Below the pieces are notes generated by a model. The model had not been told where the DNA came from. It searched no databases and saw only the letters and a program-made list of their open reading frames with translations. The position numbers and the translations under genes were made by a program. A DNA stretch of 32,729 nt from Azoarcus sp. (GTDB lineage: Bacteria; Pseudomonadota; Gammaproteobacteria; Burkholderiales; Rhodocyclaceae). The stretch lies in the NCBI GenBank assembly GCA_020725025.1, contig DYFV01000063.1, forward strand, positions 1 through 32,729. Direction: 5' to 3'. This document shows, one piece after another, positions 25,500 through 32,729 of this stretch. Within the stretch, counting starts at the first letter, position 1; every line of letters begins with the position of its first letter.

Positions 25500-28400
25500 T
25501 TGAAGAACATCGCCACGCCTGACATCGCTCCCGGCGAGCGGGACCGCTTCGCCGATTGCCTGACCATCGACCGTCCGCGCGCGATGCGGCTCGCGCGCGA
25601 GCTGCGGCGTGCGCGCGGCCCGCAGCAGGACAAGCTGCGCGCCGACCTCGAGTCCCTGCTCGAGCGCTCGCGCGCCGCGCTCGCCGAACGCCGCGCGCGG
25701 CTGCCCGTGCCCGATTTCCCGCCCGAGCTGCCGGTAAGCGGCCGGCGCGACGAGATCGCCGCGGCGATTGCCGCGCATCAGGTGGTTATCGTCAGCGGCG
25801 AGACCGGCTCGGGCAAGACCACCCAGCTTCCCAAGATCTGTCTCGCCCTCGGGCGGGGGGCGGCCGGGCTCATCGGCCATACCCAGCCGCGCCGGATTGC
25901 CGCGCGCGCCACCGCGACCCGTATCGCCCAGGAACTCAGGAGCGAGCTCGGGCAGGCGGTGGGCTACAAGATCCGCTTCACCGACCGCATCGGCGCGGCC
26001 AGCCACGTGAAGCTGATGACCGACGGGATCCTGCTCGCCGAGACCCAGGGCGACCCGTTGCTCGCCGCCTACGACACCCTGATCATCGACGAGGCCCACG
26101 AGCGCAGCCTCAACATCGACTTCCTGCTCGGCTACCTCAGAACGCTGCTGCCCCGCCGGCCGGACCTGAAGGTGATCGTCACCTCGGCGACGCTGGACGC
26201 GGAGCGCTTCGCGCGCCATTTCGCGACCGAAGGCAAGCCTGCGCCGGTGATCGAGGTGTCGGGGCGGCTCTATCCTATCGAGCTGCGCTACCGGCCGGTG
26301 GAGGACGAGGACGAAGAGCCGGCGGGCGACGCCCGCCGGCCCGGCGGCGCGCGCAAGAGCAAGGGCCGCGACCTCTACGACGCGATCGTCGACGCGGTGG
26401 ACGAGGCCCAGGCGAGCGGCCCGGGCGGCGTGCTGGTCTTCCTGCCCGGCGAGCGCGAGATCCGCGAGGCGGCCGAGGCCTTGCGCAAGGCGCATCATGC
26501 CGCGGGCACCGAGATCCTGCCGCTCTACGCGCGCCAGTCGGCCCAGGAGCAGGCGAGGGTGTTCGCGCCGGGGCAGGGGCGACGGGTGGTGCTCGCCACC
26601 AACGTGGCCGAGACCTCGCTCACCGTGCCGGGCATCCGCTACGTGGTGGACACCGGTCTGGCGCGGGTCAAGCGCTACTCCCACCGCACCAAGGTCGAGC
26701 AGCTGCAGATCGAGAAGATCGCCCAGTCGGCCGCCAAGCAGCGAGCCGGCCGCTGCGGCCGGGTGATGGACGGGATCTGCTTCCGCCTCTACGAGGAGGC
26801 CGATCTCGAGAAGCGCCCGGGGCACACCGACCCGGAGATCCTGCGCTCCTCGCTTGCCGGCGTGATCCTGCGCATGAAGTCCCTGCGCCTGGGCGCGGTG
26901 GAGGACTTCCCCTTCATCGATCCGCCCCTGCCGCGCATGATCGCCGACGGCTACCAGCTGCTCGCCGAGCTGGGGGCGGTGACCGACGACGACGCGCGCG
27001 AGCTCACCCCCATCGGGCGCGAGCTGGCGAAGCTGCCCCTCGACCCCAAGATCGGGCGCATGATCCTCGCCGCGAGGGATCGGGGCTGCCTCGCCGAGGT
27101 GCTGGTGATCGCCTCCGCCCTGTCCGTGCAGGATCCGCGCGAGCGCAACCCCGAGAATCCCGGCGCGGCCGACCAGGCCCACGCGAAGTTCCGCGGCGGC
27201 GAGCAGGACCAGCGCTCCGAGTTCCTGTGGTACCGCAACCTTTGGAAGGCCTGGGACGAGGTGGTGCGCCACGAGTCGGGGAGCAAGCAGAAGGCGTGGG
27301 CGCGCCAGCACCACCTTTCGTACCTGCGTTTGCGCGAGTGGCGCGACGTGCACGCCCAGCTCCTGACCCTGTGCGCCGAGCACGGCTGGAAGGAGAACCA
27401 GGAGCCGGCCGGCTACGAGGCGATCCACAAGGCCCTGCTCACGGGGCTGCTCGGCCACGTCGGCTGCCGCGTCGAGGACGCCAGCGGCCCGCAGGCCGGC
27501 AGTTACCTCGGGGCCCGCGGCATCCGGTTCTGGCCGCATCCCGGCTCGGCGCTGGCGAAGAAGGCGGGCAAGTGGATCATGTGCGCGGAGCTCGTGGAGA
27601 CCTCGCGCCTGTTCGGCCGCTGCCTCGCCAGGATCGAGCCGGAGTGGCTGGAGGAGGTGGGGGCGCATCTCGTGCGTCGCCACGTCTTCGAGCCCCACTG
27701 GTCGAAGGCGGCCGGCGCGGTGCGGGCCTGGGAGCGCGGCGTGCTCCACGGACTCGTGCTCTACGCCCGGCGTCCGGTGGGTTATCGCGAGGTCGATCCG
27801 GCGCTGTGCCGCGAGCTCTTCATCCGCGACGGGCTCGTCGCGGGCGAGATCGCCGAGGGGGTCGCGCGCGGCATGGCCTTCCTGCAGCACAACCGGCGTC
27901 TTGTGGCCGAGATCGAGCGCCTCGAGCACAAGTCGCGCCGTCCCGACGTGCTGGTGGACGAGGGCCTCATCGAGGCTTTCTACGACGCGCGGATTCCCGC
28001 CGACGTGATGGATGTCGCGAGCTTCGAGGCCTGGCGCAAGCAGGCGGAGAAGACCGAGCCCAAGCAACTCCACCTCAGCCGCGAGCAGCTCATGCGTCAC
28101 GAGGCGGAGGGCATCACCACGGAGCGCTTTCCGTCCGCCATGGAAGTGCTCGGGCAGAAGCTCAAGCTCACCTACCTGCATCAGCCGGGCGAACCCGACG
28201 ACGGCGTGACCCTCGCCGTGCCGCTCGCGATGCTCAATCAGGTGCCGGCACACCGCTGCGAGTGGCTGGTCCCGGGCCTGCTCGAGGAGAAGGTCGCGGC
28301 GCTGCTGCGGACCGTCCCGCAGAAGCACCGTCACCGCCTGCAGCCGATCGCCGAGAGCGCCGCGGCCTTCGCTGCCGACGCCGAAGCGGGCGAATTCGAC

Positions 28401-29546
28401 CTGGACGCGCCGCTGCTGCGCGCGCTGCAGCGCTTCGTGGAGGAGCGCGTCTCGCTCAAGCTCCCCTTGGAGTCGTTCCGTCCGGAGAACCTCCCGCCCC
28501 ACGCCTTCATGAACTTCCGGGTGATCGACGAGCACGGGCGGGTGCTCGGGCAGTCGCGCAACCTTGCCGAACTGCGTGCCCGGCTGCGCGAGCAGGTGGC
28601 GGAGCGCTTCAAGGCCGCGCGCATCGCGCTTCCGGAGACGGCCCCCGCCGCCGAGGCCGCGCCGGTGCGCAAGGACGAGTCGGGCAGCGCGCCGCTCGGC
28701 GGCTACACCGCCTGGACCTTCGGCCCACTGCCGGAACTCCTCGAGGTGAAGGTGGCGGGCCGCGAGATCGTCGGCTTCCCGGCCCTGCACGACGACGGCG
28801 ACAGCGTGTCCCTGCGCCCCTACGACACGCCGGAGGAGGCAGCGGGCGTGCATCGCAAGGGCCTTGCGCGCCTGTTCGCGCTGACCCTGAAGGACCAGGT
28901 CCGCGCGGTCGAGAAGCTGCCGGGGATGCGAGATCTCGCGCTCGCCTTCATCCCCTTCGGGACCGAGGCGGAACTCAAGGCCCAGCTCGTGGCGGCGACC
29001 CTCGCCCGCACCTGCCTGCTCGAGCCGCTGCCCGTCGACGCGGCCGCCTTCGAGCGCCGCTGCGCCGAGGCGAAACCGCGCATCACGCTGGTCGCCCAGG
29101 AATTCATGCGGCTCGCCGGCCAGCTCATCGCGGAGCACGCGGCGCTGCAGAAGCGGCTGTCCGGGTTGCGCGCCTTCCCCGAAGCGGTGGCCGACATCCA
29201 GGCGCAGGTGCGCGAGCTGCTCCCCAAGGACTTCCTGGTGGTCTGCCCGTGGGACCGCCTCGCGCAGTTCCCGCGCTATCTCAAGGCGGCCGGGGTGCGC
29301 CTGGACAAGCTTCGCACCAACCCGGCGCGCGACACGCAGCTCATGAACGAGTGGCGTTCGCTCGCCCAGCCCTTCGAGCGCGAGCGCCTCGCCAAGCGCA
29401 AGGCGGGGGTGGCCGACCCCGCCCTGGAGGAGTTCCGCTGGCTGCTCGAGGAGCTGCGGGTGGGGCTCTTCGCCCAGGAGCTCAAGACGCCTATGCCGGT
29501 GAGCGTGAAGCGCCTGCAGAAGATCTGGGACGCCCGCCCGCGCTGA
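25500..29546 (+). CDS. hrpA: ATP-dependent RNA helicase HrpA
   Basis: This 1348-residue DEAH-box helicase has Walker A GETGSGKTT (K106), DEAH (D197-E-A-H200), SAT (VTSATLDAERF), and the helicase C-terminal motifs VATNVAETSLTVPG and QRAGRCGR. The HA2 and OB-like regions and a long DUF3418 C-terminal domain (about 680-1340) follow, as in E. coli HrpA (about 1300). HrpA acts on RNA and helps rescue stalled or collided ribosomes in E. coli. A charged insert (EDEDEEPAGDARR, about residue 265-278) lies in the helicase core. The start is TTG 25500, with AGGAG about 18 bases away, a poor spacing; the first in-frame ATG is residue 28. The N-terminal length fits the family, so the true start is near here. 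Confidence 0.95.
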   Translation: MKNIATPDIAPGERDRFADCLTIDRPRAMRLARELRRARGPQQDKLRADLESLLERSRAALAERRARLPVPDFPPELPVSGRRDEIAAAIAAHQVVIVSGETGSGKTTQLPKICLALGRGAAGLIGHTQPRRIAARATATRIAQELRSELGQAVGYKIRFTDRIGAASHVKLMTDGILLAETQGDPLLAAYDTLIIDEAHERSLNIDFLLGYLRTLLPRRPDLKVIVTSATLDAERFARHFATEGKPAPVIEVSGRLYPIELRYRPVEDEDEEPAGDARRPGGARKSKGRDLYDAIVDAVDEAQASGPGGVLVFLPGEREIREAAEALRKAHHAAGTEILPLYARQSAQEQARVFAPGQGRRVVLATNVAETSLTVPGIRYVVDTGLARVKRYSHRTKVEQLQIEKIAQSAAKQRAGRCGRVMDGICFRLYEEADLEKRPGHTDPEILRSSLAGVILRMKSLRLGAVEDFPFIDPPLPRMIADGYQLLAELGAVTDDDARELTPIGRELAKLPLDPKIGRMILAARDRGCLAEVLVIASALSVQDPRERNPENPGAADQAHAKFRGGEQDQRSEFLWYRNLWKAWDEVVRHESGSKQKAWARQHHLSYLRLREWRDVHAQLLTLCAEHGWKENQEPAGYEAIHKALLTGLLGHVGCRVEDASGPQAGSYLGARGIRFWPHPGSALAKKAGKWIMCAELVETSRLFGRCLARIEPEWLEEVGAHLVRRHVFEPHWSKAAGAVRAWERGVLHGLVLYARRPVGYREVDPALCRELFIRDGLVAGEIAEGVARGMAFLQHNRRLVAEIERLEHKSRRPDVLVDEGLIEAFYDARIPADVMDVASFEAWRKQAEKTEPKQLHLSREQLMRHEAEGITTERFPSAMEVLGQKLKLTYLHQPGEPDDGVTLAVPLAMLNQVPAHRCEWLVPGLLEEKVAALLRTVPQKHRHRLQPIAESAAAFAADAEAGEFDLDAPLLRALQRFVEERVSLKLPLESFRPENLPPHAFMNFRVIDEHGRVLGQSRNLAELRARLREQVAERFKAARIALPETAPAAEAAPVRKDESGSAPLGGYTAWTFGPLPELLEVKVAGREIVGFPALHDDGDSVSLRPYDTPEEAAGVHRKGLARLFALTLKDQVRAVEKLPGMRDLALAFIPFGTEAELKAQLVAATLARTCLLEPLPVDAAAFERRCAEAKPRITLVAQEFMRLAGQLIAEHAALQKRLSGLRAFPEAVADIQAQVRELLPKDFLVVCPWDRLAQFPRYLKAAGVRLDKLRTNPARDTQLMNEWRSLAQPFERERLAKRKAGVADPALEEFRWLLEELRVGLFAQELKTPMPVSVKRLQKIWDARPR

Positions 29547-29561
29547 GGTTTCCGCAGGGCT

Positions 29562-29590
29562 TTGATTCGTCCCTGGTTTCCTGCTATCCT
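29562..29590 (+). promoter_or_regulatory. Promoter of the rpsF-priB-rpsR-rplI operon
   Basis: TTGATT (29562-29567), a 17-bp spacer, and TATCCT (29585-29590) form a good sigma-70 promoter in the gap between hrpA and rpsF. The leader is about 60 nt. The site is placed as expected for a ribosomal protein operon. Confidence 0.65.
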
Positions 29591-29658
29591 TCCCGGCTTT
29601 CCCTTGCTCCACCGGTCCGCATGCCGGGGGGCTGACATCACAACCACAAGGAGTCTGC

Positions 29659-30045
29659 ATGCGACATTACGAAATCGTATTCATCGTGCACCCCGACCAG
29701 TCGGAACAGGTTCCGGCCATGGTCGAGCGGTACAAGTCCCTGGTGACTGCCCGCGAAGGCAAGATCCATCGCCTGGAAGACTGGGGCCGCCGCCAGATGG
29801 CCTATCCGATCCAGAAGGTGCACAAGGCCCACTACGTGCTCATGAACATCGAGTGCGACGGCGAGGCCCTCGCCGAGCTCGAGCATGCCTTCAAGTTCAA
29901 CGACGCCGTGCTGCGCCACCTGGTCGTCAAGATGAAGAACGCCGTGACCACGCCTTCGCCGATGATGAAGGAAGAGAAGGCGCGCTCGCTGACCGCCGCA
30001 CCGGCCGCCGAGGAAGGCAAGCCGGCCGAGGCGCAGTCGGCCTGA
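29659..30045 (+). CDS. rpsF: 30S ribosomal protein bS6
   Basis: This 128-residue protein is ribosomal protein bS6, which forms a heterodimer with bS18 on the small subunit. MRHYEIVFIVHPDQSEQVP, GKIHRLEDWGRRQMAYPI and KVHKAHYVLMNIEC are typical. The C-terminal tail is charged and Ala-rich. AAGGAG lies nine bases before the ATG. It opens the conserved operon with priB, rpsR and rplI; in many bacteria the bS6:bS18 pair autoregulates the operon by binding its leader, but I see no clear motif here. Confidence 0.97.
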   Translation: MRHYEIVFIVHPDQSEQVPAMVERYKSLVTAREGKIHRLEDWGRRQMAYPIQKVHKAHYVLMNIECDGEALAELEHAFKFNDAVLRHLVVKMKNAVTTPSPMMKEEKARSLTAAPAAEEGKPAEAQSA

Positions 30046-30046
30046 G

Positions 30047-30403
30047 GTGGCTGATACGGGGTTGAACGAACTGCGTCTCGACGCGCGGATCGCGGAGCTC
30101 GCGCCGCTGCGTCGAACGCCTGCAGGGGTGCCGGTCGCGTCGTGCGCGCTGGCCCACGAATCGAAACAGGAAGAGGCGGGCATGCTCCGCGACGTTTCGG
30201 TCGAGGTGCAGGCGGTCGCAGTCGGCGAGCTGGCGAACCTGCTGGCGAGCGCGGCCCCGGGCATGAGGATACGGGCCACCGGCTTTCTCGCTGCGAAGAG
30301 TCTGCGCAGCCGGGCGCCGGTGCTGCACCTGAGCAAGATCGAATATCTGGAAGGAACCGAAAATGGCTTTCAAGCCCAAGTCGAAGTTCAAGAAAAAGGA
30401 TGA
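30047..30403 (+). CDS. priB: Primosomal replication protein N, PriB
   Basis: PriB is a single-stranded DNA-binding OB-fold protein of the replication-restart primosome (PriA-PriB-DnaT). LNELRLDARIAELAPLRRTPAG, SCALAHESKQEEAG and MRIRATGFLA (in parts) match the beta/gamma family. I list the GTG at 30047 (118 residues); TTG 30062, giving LNELRLDAR at the front, is as likely because GAGGTGG (30045-30051) would be its ribosome binding site. The C-terminus runs 41 bp into rpsR in another frame, which lengthens the tail beyond the OB fold. Its place between rpsF and rpsR is the standard one. Confidence 0.92.
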   Translation: MADTGLNELRLDARIAELAPLRRTPAGVPVASCALAHESKQEEAGMLRDVSVEVQAVAVGELANLLASAAPGMRIRATGFLAAKSLRSRAPVLHLSKIEYLEGTENGFQAQVEVQEKG

Positions 30404-30638
30404 CCGCGGCGGCCGCGGCCTGTTCAAGCGCCGCAAGTTCTGCCGCTTCACCGCGGAGAAGATCGAGGAGGTCGACTACAAGGACGTGGACATCCTCAAG
30501 GACTTCATCACCGAAAACGCCAAGATCATGCCGGCCCGCATCACCGGCACGAAGGCCGGCTACCAGCGTCAGCTGTCGACCGCCGTCAAGCGGGCGCGCT
30601 TCCTGGCCCTGCTGCCCTACACCGATCTGCACAAGTAA
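30363..30638 (+). CDS. rpsR: 30S ribosomal protein bS18
   Basis: This 91-residue protein is bS18, the partner of bS6. The sequence FKRRKFCRFTAEKIEEVDYKD and RARFLALLPYTDLHK are typical. The single conserved CRF motif is kept. AAGGAACC, just before ATG, lies inside the end of priB, so translation of the two genes is likely coupled. The stop is 18 bp before rplI. Confidence 0.97.
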   Translation: MAFKPKSKFKKKDDRGGRGLFKRRKFCRFTAEKIEEVDYKDVDILKDFITENAKIMPARITGTKAGYQRQLSTAVKRARFLALLPYTDLHK

Positions 30639-30656
30639 GAAGGGGAGAGATCGGAC

Positions 30657-31109
30657 ATGCAAATCATTCTGCTCGAAAAAGTCGCCAACCTCGGCACCCT
30701 GGGTGACGTGGTCAAGGTCAAGGACGGCTACGCGCGCAACTTCCTGATCCCGACGGGCAAGGCCAAGCGTGCCACTCAGGCCAACCTCGCCGAGTTCGAG
30801 GCGCGCCGCGCCGACCTCGAGCGCGCGCAGGCCGAGAAGCTGGGCGAGGCCCAGGCGCTCGCCGCCCGCCTCGACGGGCTCATGGTGCAGATCACCCGCA
30901 AGGCGGGCATGGACGGCCGGCTCTTCGGCTCGGTCACCAACGCGGACATCGCCGAGGCGCTGGAAGCCCAGGGCTTCGAGATCGAGCGCGGCGCGGTGCG
31001 CATGCCGGAAGGTCCGATCAAGCAGATCGGCGACACCCAGGTGGACGTGGCGCTGCACTCCGACGTGGTCGCGACCATCACCGTTTCGGTGCTCGGCGAG
31101 CAGGCGTAA
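30657..31109 (+). CDS. rplI: 50S ribosomal protein bL9
   Basis: This 150-residue protein is bL9. The N-terminal domain begins MQIILLEKVANLGTLGDVV and has VKDGYARNFLIPTGKA; the long central helix and the C-terminal domain (GRLFGSVTNADIAEAL) follow. GAAGGGGAGAG lies 7-17 bases before ATG. It is the last gene of the ribosomal operon, and an intrinsic terminator follows at 31135. Confidence 0.97.
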   Translation: MQIILLEKVANLGTLGDVVKVKDGYARNFLIPTGKAKRATQANLAEFEARRADLERAQAEKLGEAQALAARLDGLMVQITRKAGMDGRLFGSVTNADIAEALEAQGFEIERGAVRMPEGPIKQIGDTQVDVALHSDVVATITVSVLGEQA

Positions 31110-31134
31110 GCCTTTCCCCGGCGTCACCGACAAG

Positions 31135-31157
31135 GGGCTGCCTCGGCAGCCCTTTTT
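31135..31157 (+). terminator. Intrinsic terminator of the rpsF operon
   Basis: GGGCTGCC, loop TC, GGCAGCCC, then TTTTT. The perfect 8-bp stem plus T-run is 25 bp after rplI and before the dnaB promoter. Confidence 0.9.
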
Positions 31158-31184
31158 GCTTTTCGGGATGGCGCGCCACTTCGG

Positions 31185-31190
31185 TAGAAT
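31185..31190 (+). promoter_or_regulatory. Candidate dnaB -10 element
   Basis: TTCGGTAGAATCCG contains TAGAAT 28 bp before dnaB. A weak -35 (TTCGGG, 31162-31167) lies 17 bp upstream. Coming after the terminator, it lets dnaB be transcribed on its own. Confidence 0.5.
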
Positions 31191-31218
31191 CCGTCTTCCC
31201 AGTTCCGAGGCCGTTCCG

Positions 31219-32631
31219 ATGAGCACCACTTCCCGTCGCCGCTTCTCCGATTCGAGCGACCCTCAGATCTCGTCCATCAAGCTGCCGCCGCACTCGGTGG
31301 AGGCCGAGCAGTCGCTGATCGGGGGGATCCTGCTCGACAACGCCGCCTGGGAGCGGGTCGCGGACCTCGTCAACGATGCGGACTTCTACCGGGACGACCA
31401 CCGGCGCATCTATCGGCACATCGCGCGCCTGATCGACCTCGGCAAGCCCGCCGACGTGGTCACGGTGTTCGAGTCGCTGGAGAAGAACGGCGAGGCCGAG
31501 GAGGCGGGCGGGCTCGCCTATCTCGCGGAGGTGGCCGACAGCACGCCCTCGGCCGCCAACATCCGCCGCTACGCGGAAATCGTCCGCGAGCGCGCGATCC
31601 TGCGCAAGCTCGTGGCGGTGGGCGACGAGATCGCCGCCAACGCCCTGTCGGCAAACGGCAAGGACGCAAAGCAGATCCTGGACGAGGCCGAGGCCAAGGT
31701 GTTCGAGATCGCCGAGGCCGGCGCGCGTCATGCCTCCGGCTTCCTGTCCATCCAGCCCATCCTGAAGCAGGTCGTCGACCGGGTGCAGGAGCTCTACGAC
31801 CGCGACAACCCGAGCGAAGTCACCGGCGTGCCCACTGGCCTCATCGACCTCGACGACAAGACATCCGGCCTGCAGCCCTCGGACATGATCGTCGTGGCCG
31901 GCCGTCCTGCCATGGGCAAGACAACCTTCGCGCTAAACATCGCGGAACATATCGCCGTCGAATGCCGCCTGCCCGTGGCGATCTTCTCCATGGAAATGCC
32001 GGGCACCCAGCTCGCCACCCGCTTCATCTCCTCCGTCGGTCGCATCGACCAGGGGAAGATCCGGACCGGCCGCCTGGGCGACGAGGATTGGCAGCGCCTC
32101 ACCATGGCCATGGGCAAGCTCTACGACGCGCCGCTCTACATCGACGAGACGCCCGGCCTCAACCCCATCGACCTGCGCGCCCGGGCGCGGCGCCTCGCGC
32201 GCCAGTGCGGCAAGCTGGGGCTCATCGTGATCGACTACCTGCAGCTCATGACCGGCACCGGGAGCAGCGACAACCGCGCGTCCGAGCTCTCCGAGATCTC
32301 GCGCTCGATCAAGTCGCTCGCCAAGGAGCTGCACGTGCCGATCATCGCGCTCTCGCAGCTCAACCGGAGCCTGGAGCAGCGGCCGAACAAACGGCCGGTG
32401 ATGTCCGATCTGCGCGAATCCGGTGCGATCGAACAGGACGCGGACATCATCATGTTCATCTACCGGGACGAGGTGTACAACCCCGACTCGCCGGACAAGG
32501 GTACGGCCGAGCTTATCATCGGCAAGCACCGTAACGGCCCGACGGGCACCGTGCGGATGACCTTCATCGGCCAGTGCACGCGTTTCGAGAACTATGCAGG
32601 TACCGGTTCGTCTTACATTGCACCGGAGTAG
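31219..32631 (+). CDS. dnaB: Replicative DNA helicase DnaB
   Basis: This 470-residue protein is the hexameric replication-fork helicase. The N-terminal domain (about 20-120) has PPHSVEAEQSLIGGILLDN. A linker follows, and then the RecA-like domain (about 190-460) with Walker A GRPAMGKTTF (K234), the IFSMEM segment, Walker B LIVIDYLQLM, and the SQLNRSLEQRPNKRPVMSDLR region given in parts. I start it at ATG 31219 (MSTTSRRRF); GAGG lies nine bases before. No intein or insertion interrupts the helicase domain, although dnaB is a common intein site. It is placed right after rplI, as in many betaproteobacteria. Confidence 0.97.
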   Translation: MSTTSRRRFSDSSDPQISSIKLPPHSVEAEQSLIGGILLDNAAWERVADLVNDADFYRDDHRRIYRHIARLIDLGKPADVVTVFESLEKNGEAEEAGGLAYLAEVADSTPSAANIRRYAEIVRERAILRKLVAVGDEIAANALSANGKDAKQILDEAEAKVFEIAEAGARHASGFLSIQPILKQVVDRVQELYDRDNPSEVTGVPTGLIDLDDKTSGLQPSDMIVVAGRPAMGKTTFALNIAEHIAVECRLPVAIFSMEMPGTQLATRFISSVGRIDQGKIRTGRLGDEDWQRLTMAMGKLYDAPLYIDETPGLNPIDLRARARRLARQCGKLGLIVIDYLQLMTGTGSSDNRASELSEISRSIKSLAKELHVPIIALSQLNRSLEQRPNKRPVMSDLRESGAIEQDADIIMFIYRDEVYNPDSPDKGTAELIIGKHRNGPTGTVRMTFIGQCTRFENYAGTGSSYIAPE

Positions 32632-32677
32632 GAAACAGGGTGCGGCGCATCATTTTCACGACACTGTTGCGAAGGTG

Positions 32678-32705
32678 TTGACACCCCTCCCGGGCTCTAT
32701 ATAAT
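32678..32705 (+). promoter_or_regulatory. Near-perfect sigma-70 promoter at the right edge
   Basis: TTGACA (32678-32683), a 16-bp spacer, and TATAAT (32700-32705) are exact consensus hexamers. The sequence after it (TCGCCCCTCTTCGCG) is GC-rich around the expected start, like the discriminators of stable-RNA promoters. No gene starts before the window ends. A tRNA, rRNA or other highly expressed gene is likely next. Confidence 0.8.
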
Positions 32706-32729
32706 TCGCCCCTCTTCGCGACGGCGCCG

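Noticed and set aside
25556..29635. A second long plus-strand frame over hrpA
   Set aside because: It is an out-of-frame reading of hrpA, with Arg/Ala/Pro-rich content and no motifs.
24636..29660. A 1674-codon open frame on the minus strand across hrpA
   Set aside because: It is antisense to a full-length, motif-complete HrpA and has shadow composition. It also covers the TetR gene in a different frame.

Overview
The window is about 32.7 kb of GC-rich, densely coding chromosome. It most likely comes from a betaproteobacterium of the Rhodocyclales type (Thauera, Azoarcus or Zoogloea relatives). That placement is an inference from four things: the rpsF-priB-rpsR-rplI-dnaB block (priB in this operon is a beta/gammaproteobacterial trait), a GTP-type PEP carboxykinase, the style of the proteins, and the base composition. 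I see no phage, transposon, integrase, CRISPR array or rRNA/tRNA gene, so this reads as core or near-core chromosome rather than an island.

Layout, left to right. (1) 1-3341: central carbon metabolism. pckG is cut by the left edge and runs leftward; maeB, a malic enzyme with a phosphotransacetylase-like tail, diverges from it. (2) 3500-5825: a patatin-like lipase and a PBP7-type D-Ala-D-Ala endopeptidase with a remarkable lysine-rich segment. (3) 5873-10504: a divergent IclR regulator and a tightly packed lactate-utilisation operon, lutA-lutB-(D-2-hydroxyacid dehydrogenase)-lutC, ending in a hairpin plus T-rich terminator. (4) 10698-16606: a complete Mrp-type multisubunit cation/proton antiporter operon with subunits A and B fused, followed by C, D, E, F and G with start/stop overlaps. 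(5) 16654-20030: an RluF-like pseudouridine synthase with a long disordered N-terminus, a small Cys/His protein behind an FNR/Anr-like box, and glnS. (6) 20261-25321: a MscS channel, a YhiN/HI0933-type flavoprotein, a Yip1-like membrane protein, and a TetR regulator with a DUF457/YdjM-type membrane protein. (7) 25500-32631: hrpA helicase, the rpsF-priB-rpsR-rplI operon and its terminator, then dnaB. The window ends on a near-perfect sigma-70 promoter (TTGACA, 16 bp, TATAAT) whose transcript starts at or beyond the right edge.

How the genes fit together. maeB, pckG and the lut genes all act at the pyruvate/lactate/C4-acid node, which suits growth on organic acids. The Mrp complex and MscS channel handle cation and osmotic homeostasis. 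The right-hand block is translation and replication housekeeping. Dispersed REP-like palindromes with the core CCCGGAT/ATCCGGG lie at gene ends, and a partial arm lies 5' of the flavoprotein gene.

I did not find a clear new multi-gene system. The items most worth a second look are the small Cys/His protein with its possible oxygen-responsive promoter, the dehydrogenase inserted inside lutABC, the histone-H1-like tract in the periplasmic endopeptidase, the palindrome centred on the -10 of the Yip1-like gene, and the strong promoter at the right edge. Nothing here was checked by database search; family names rest on recognised motifs.
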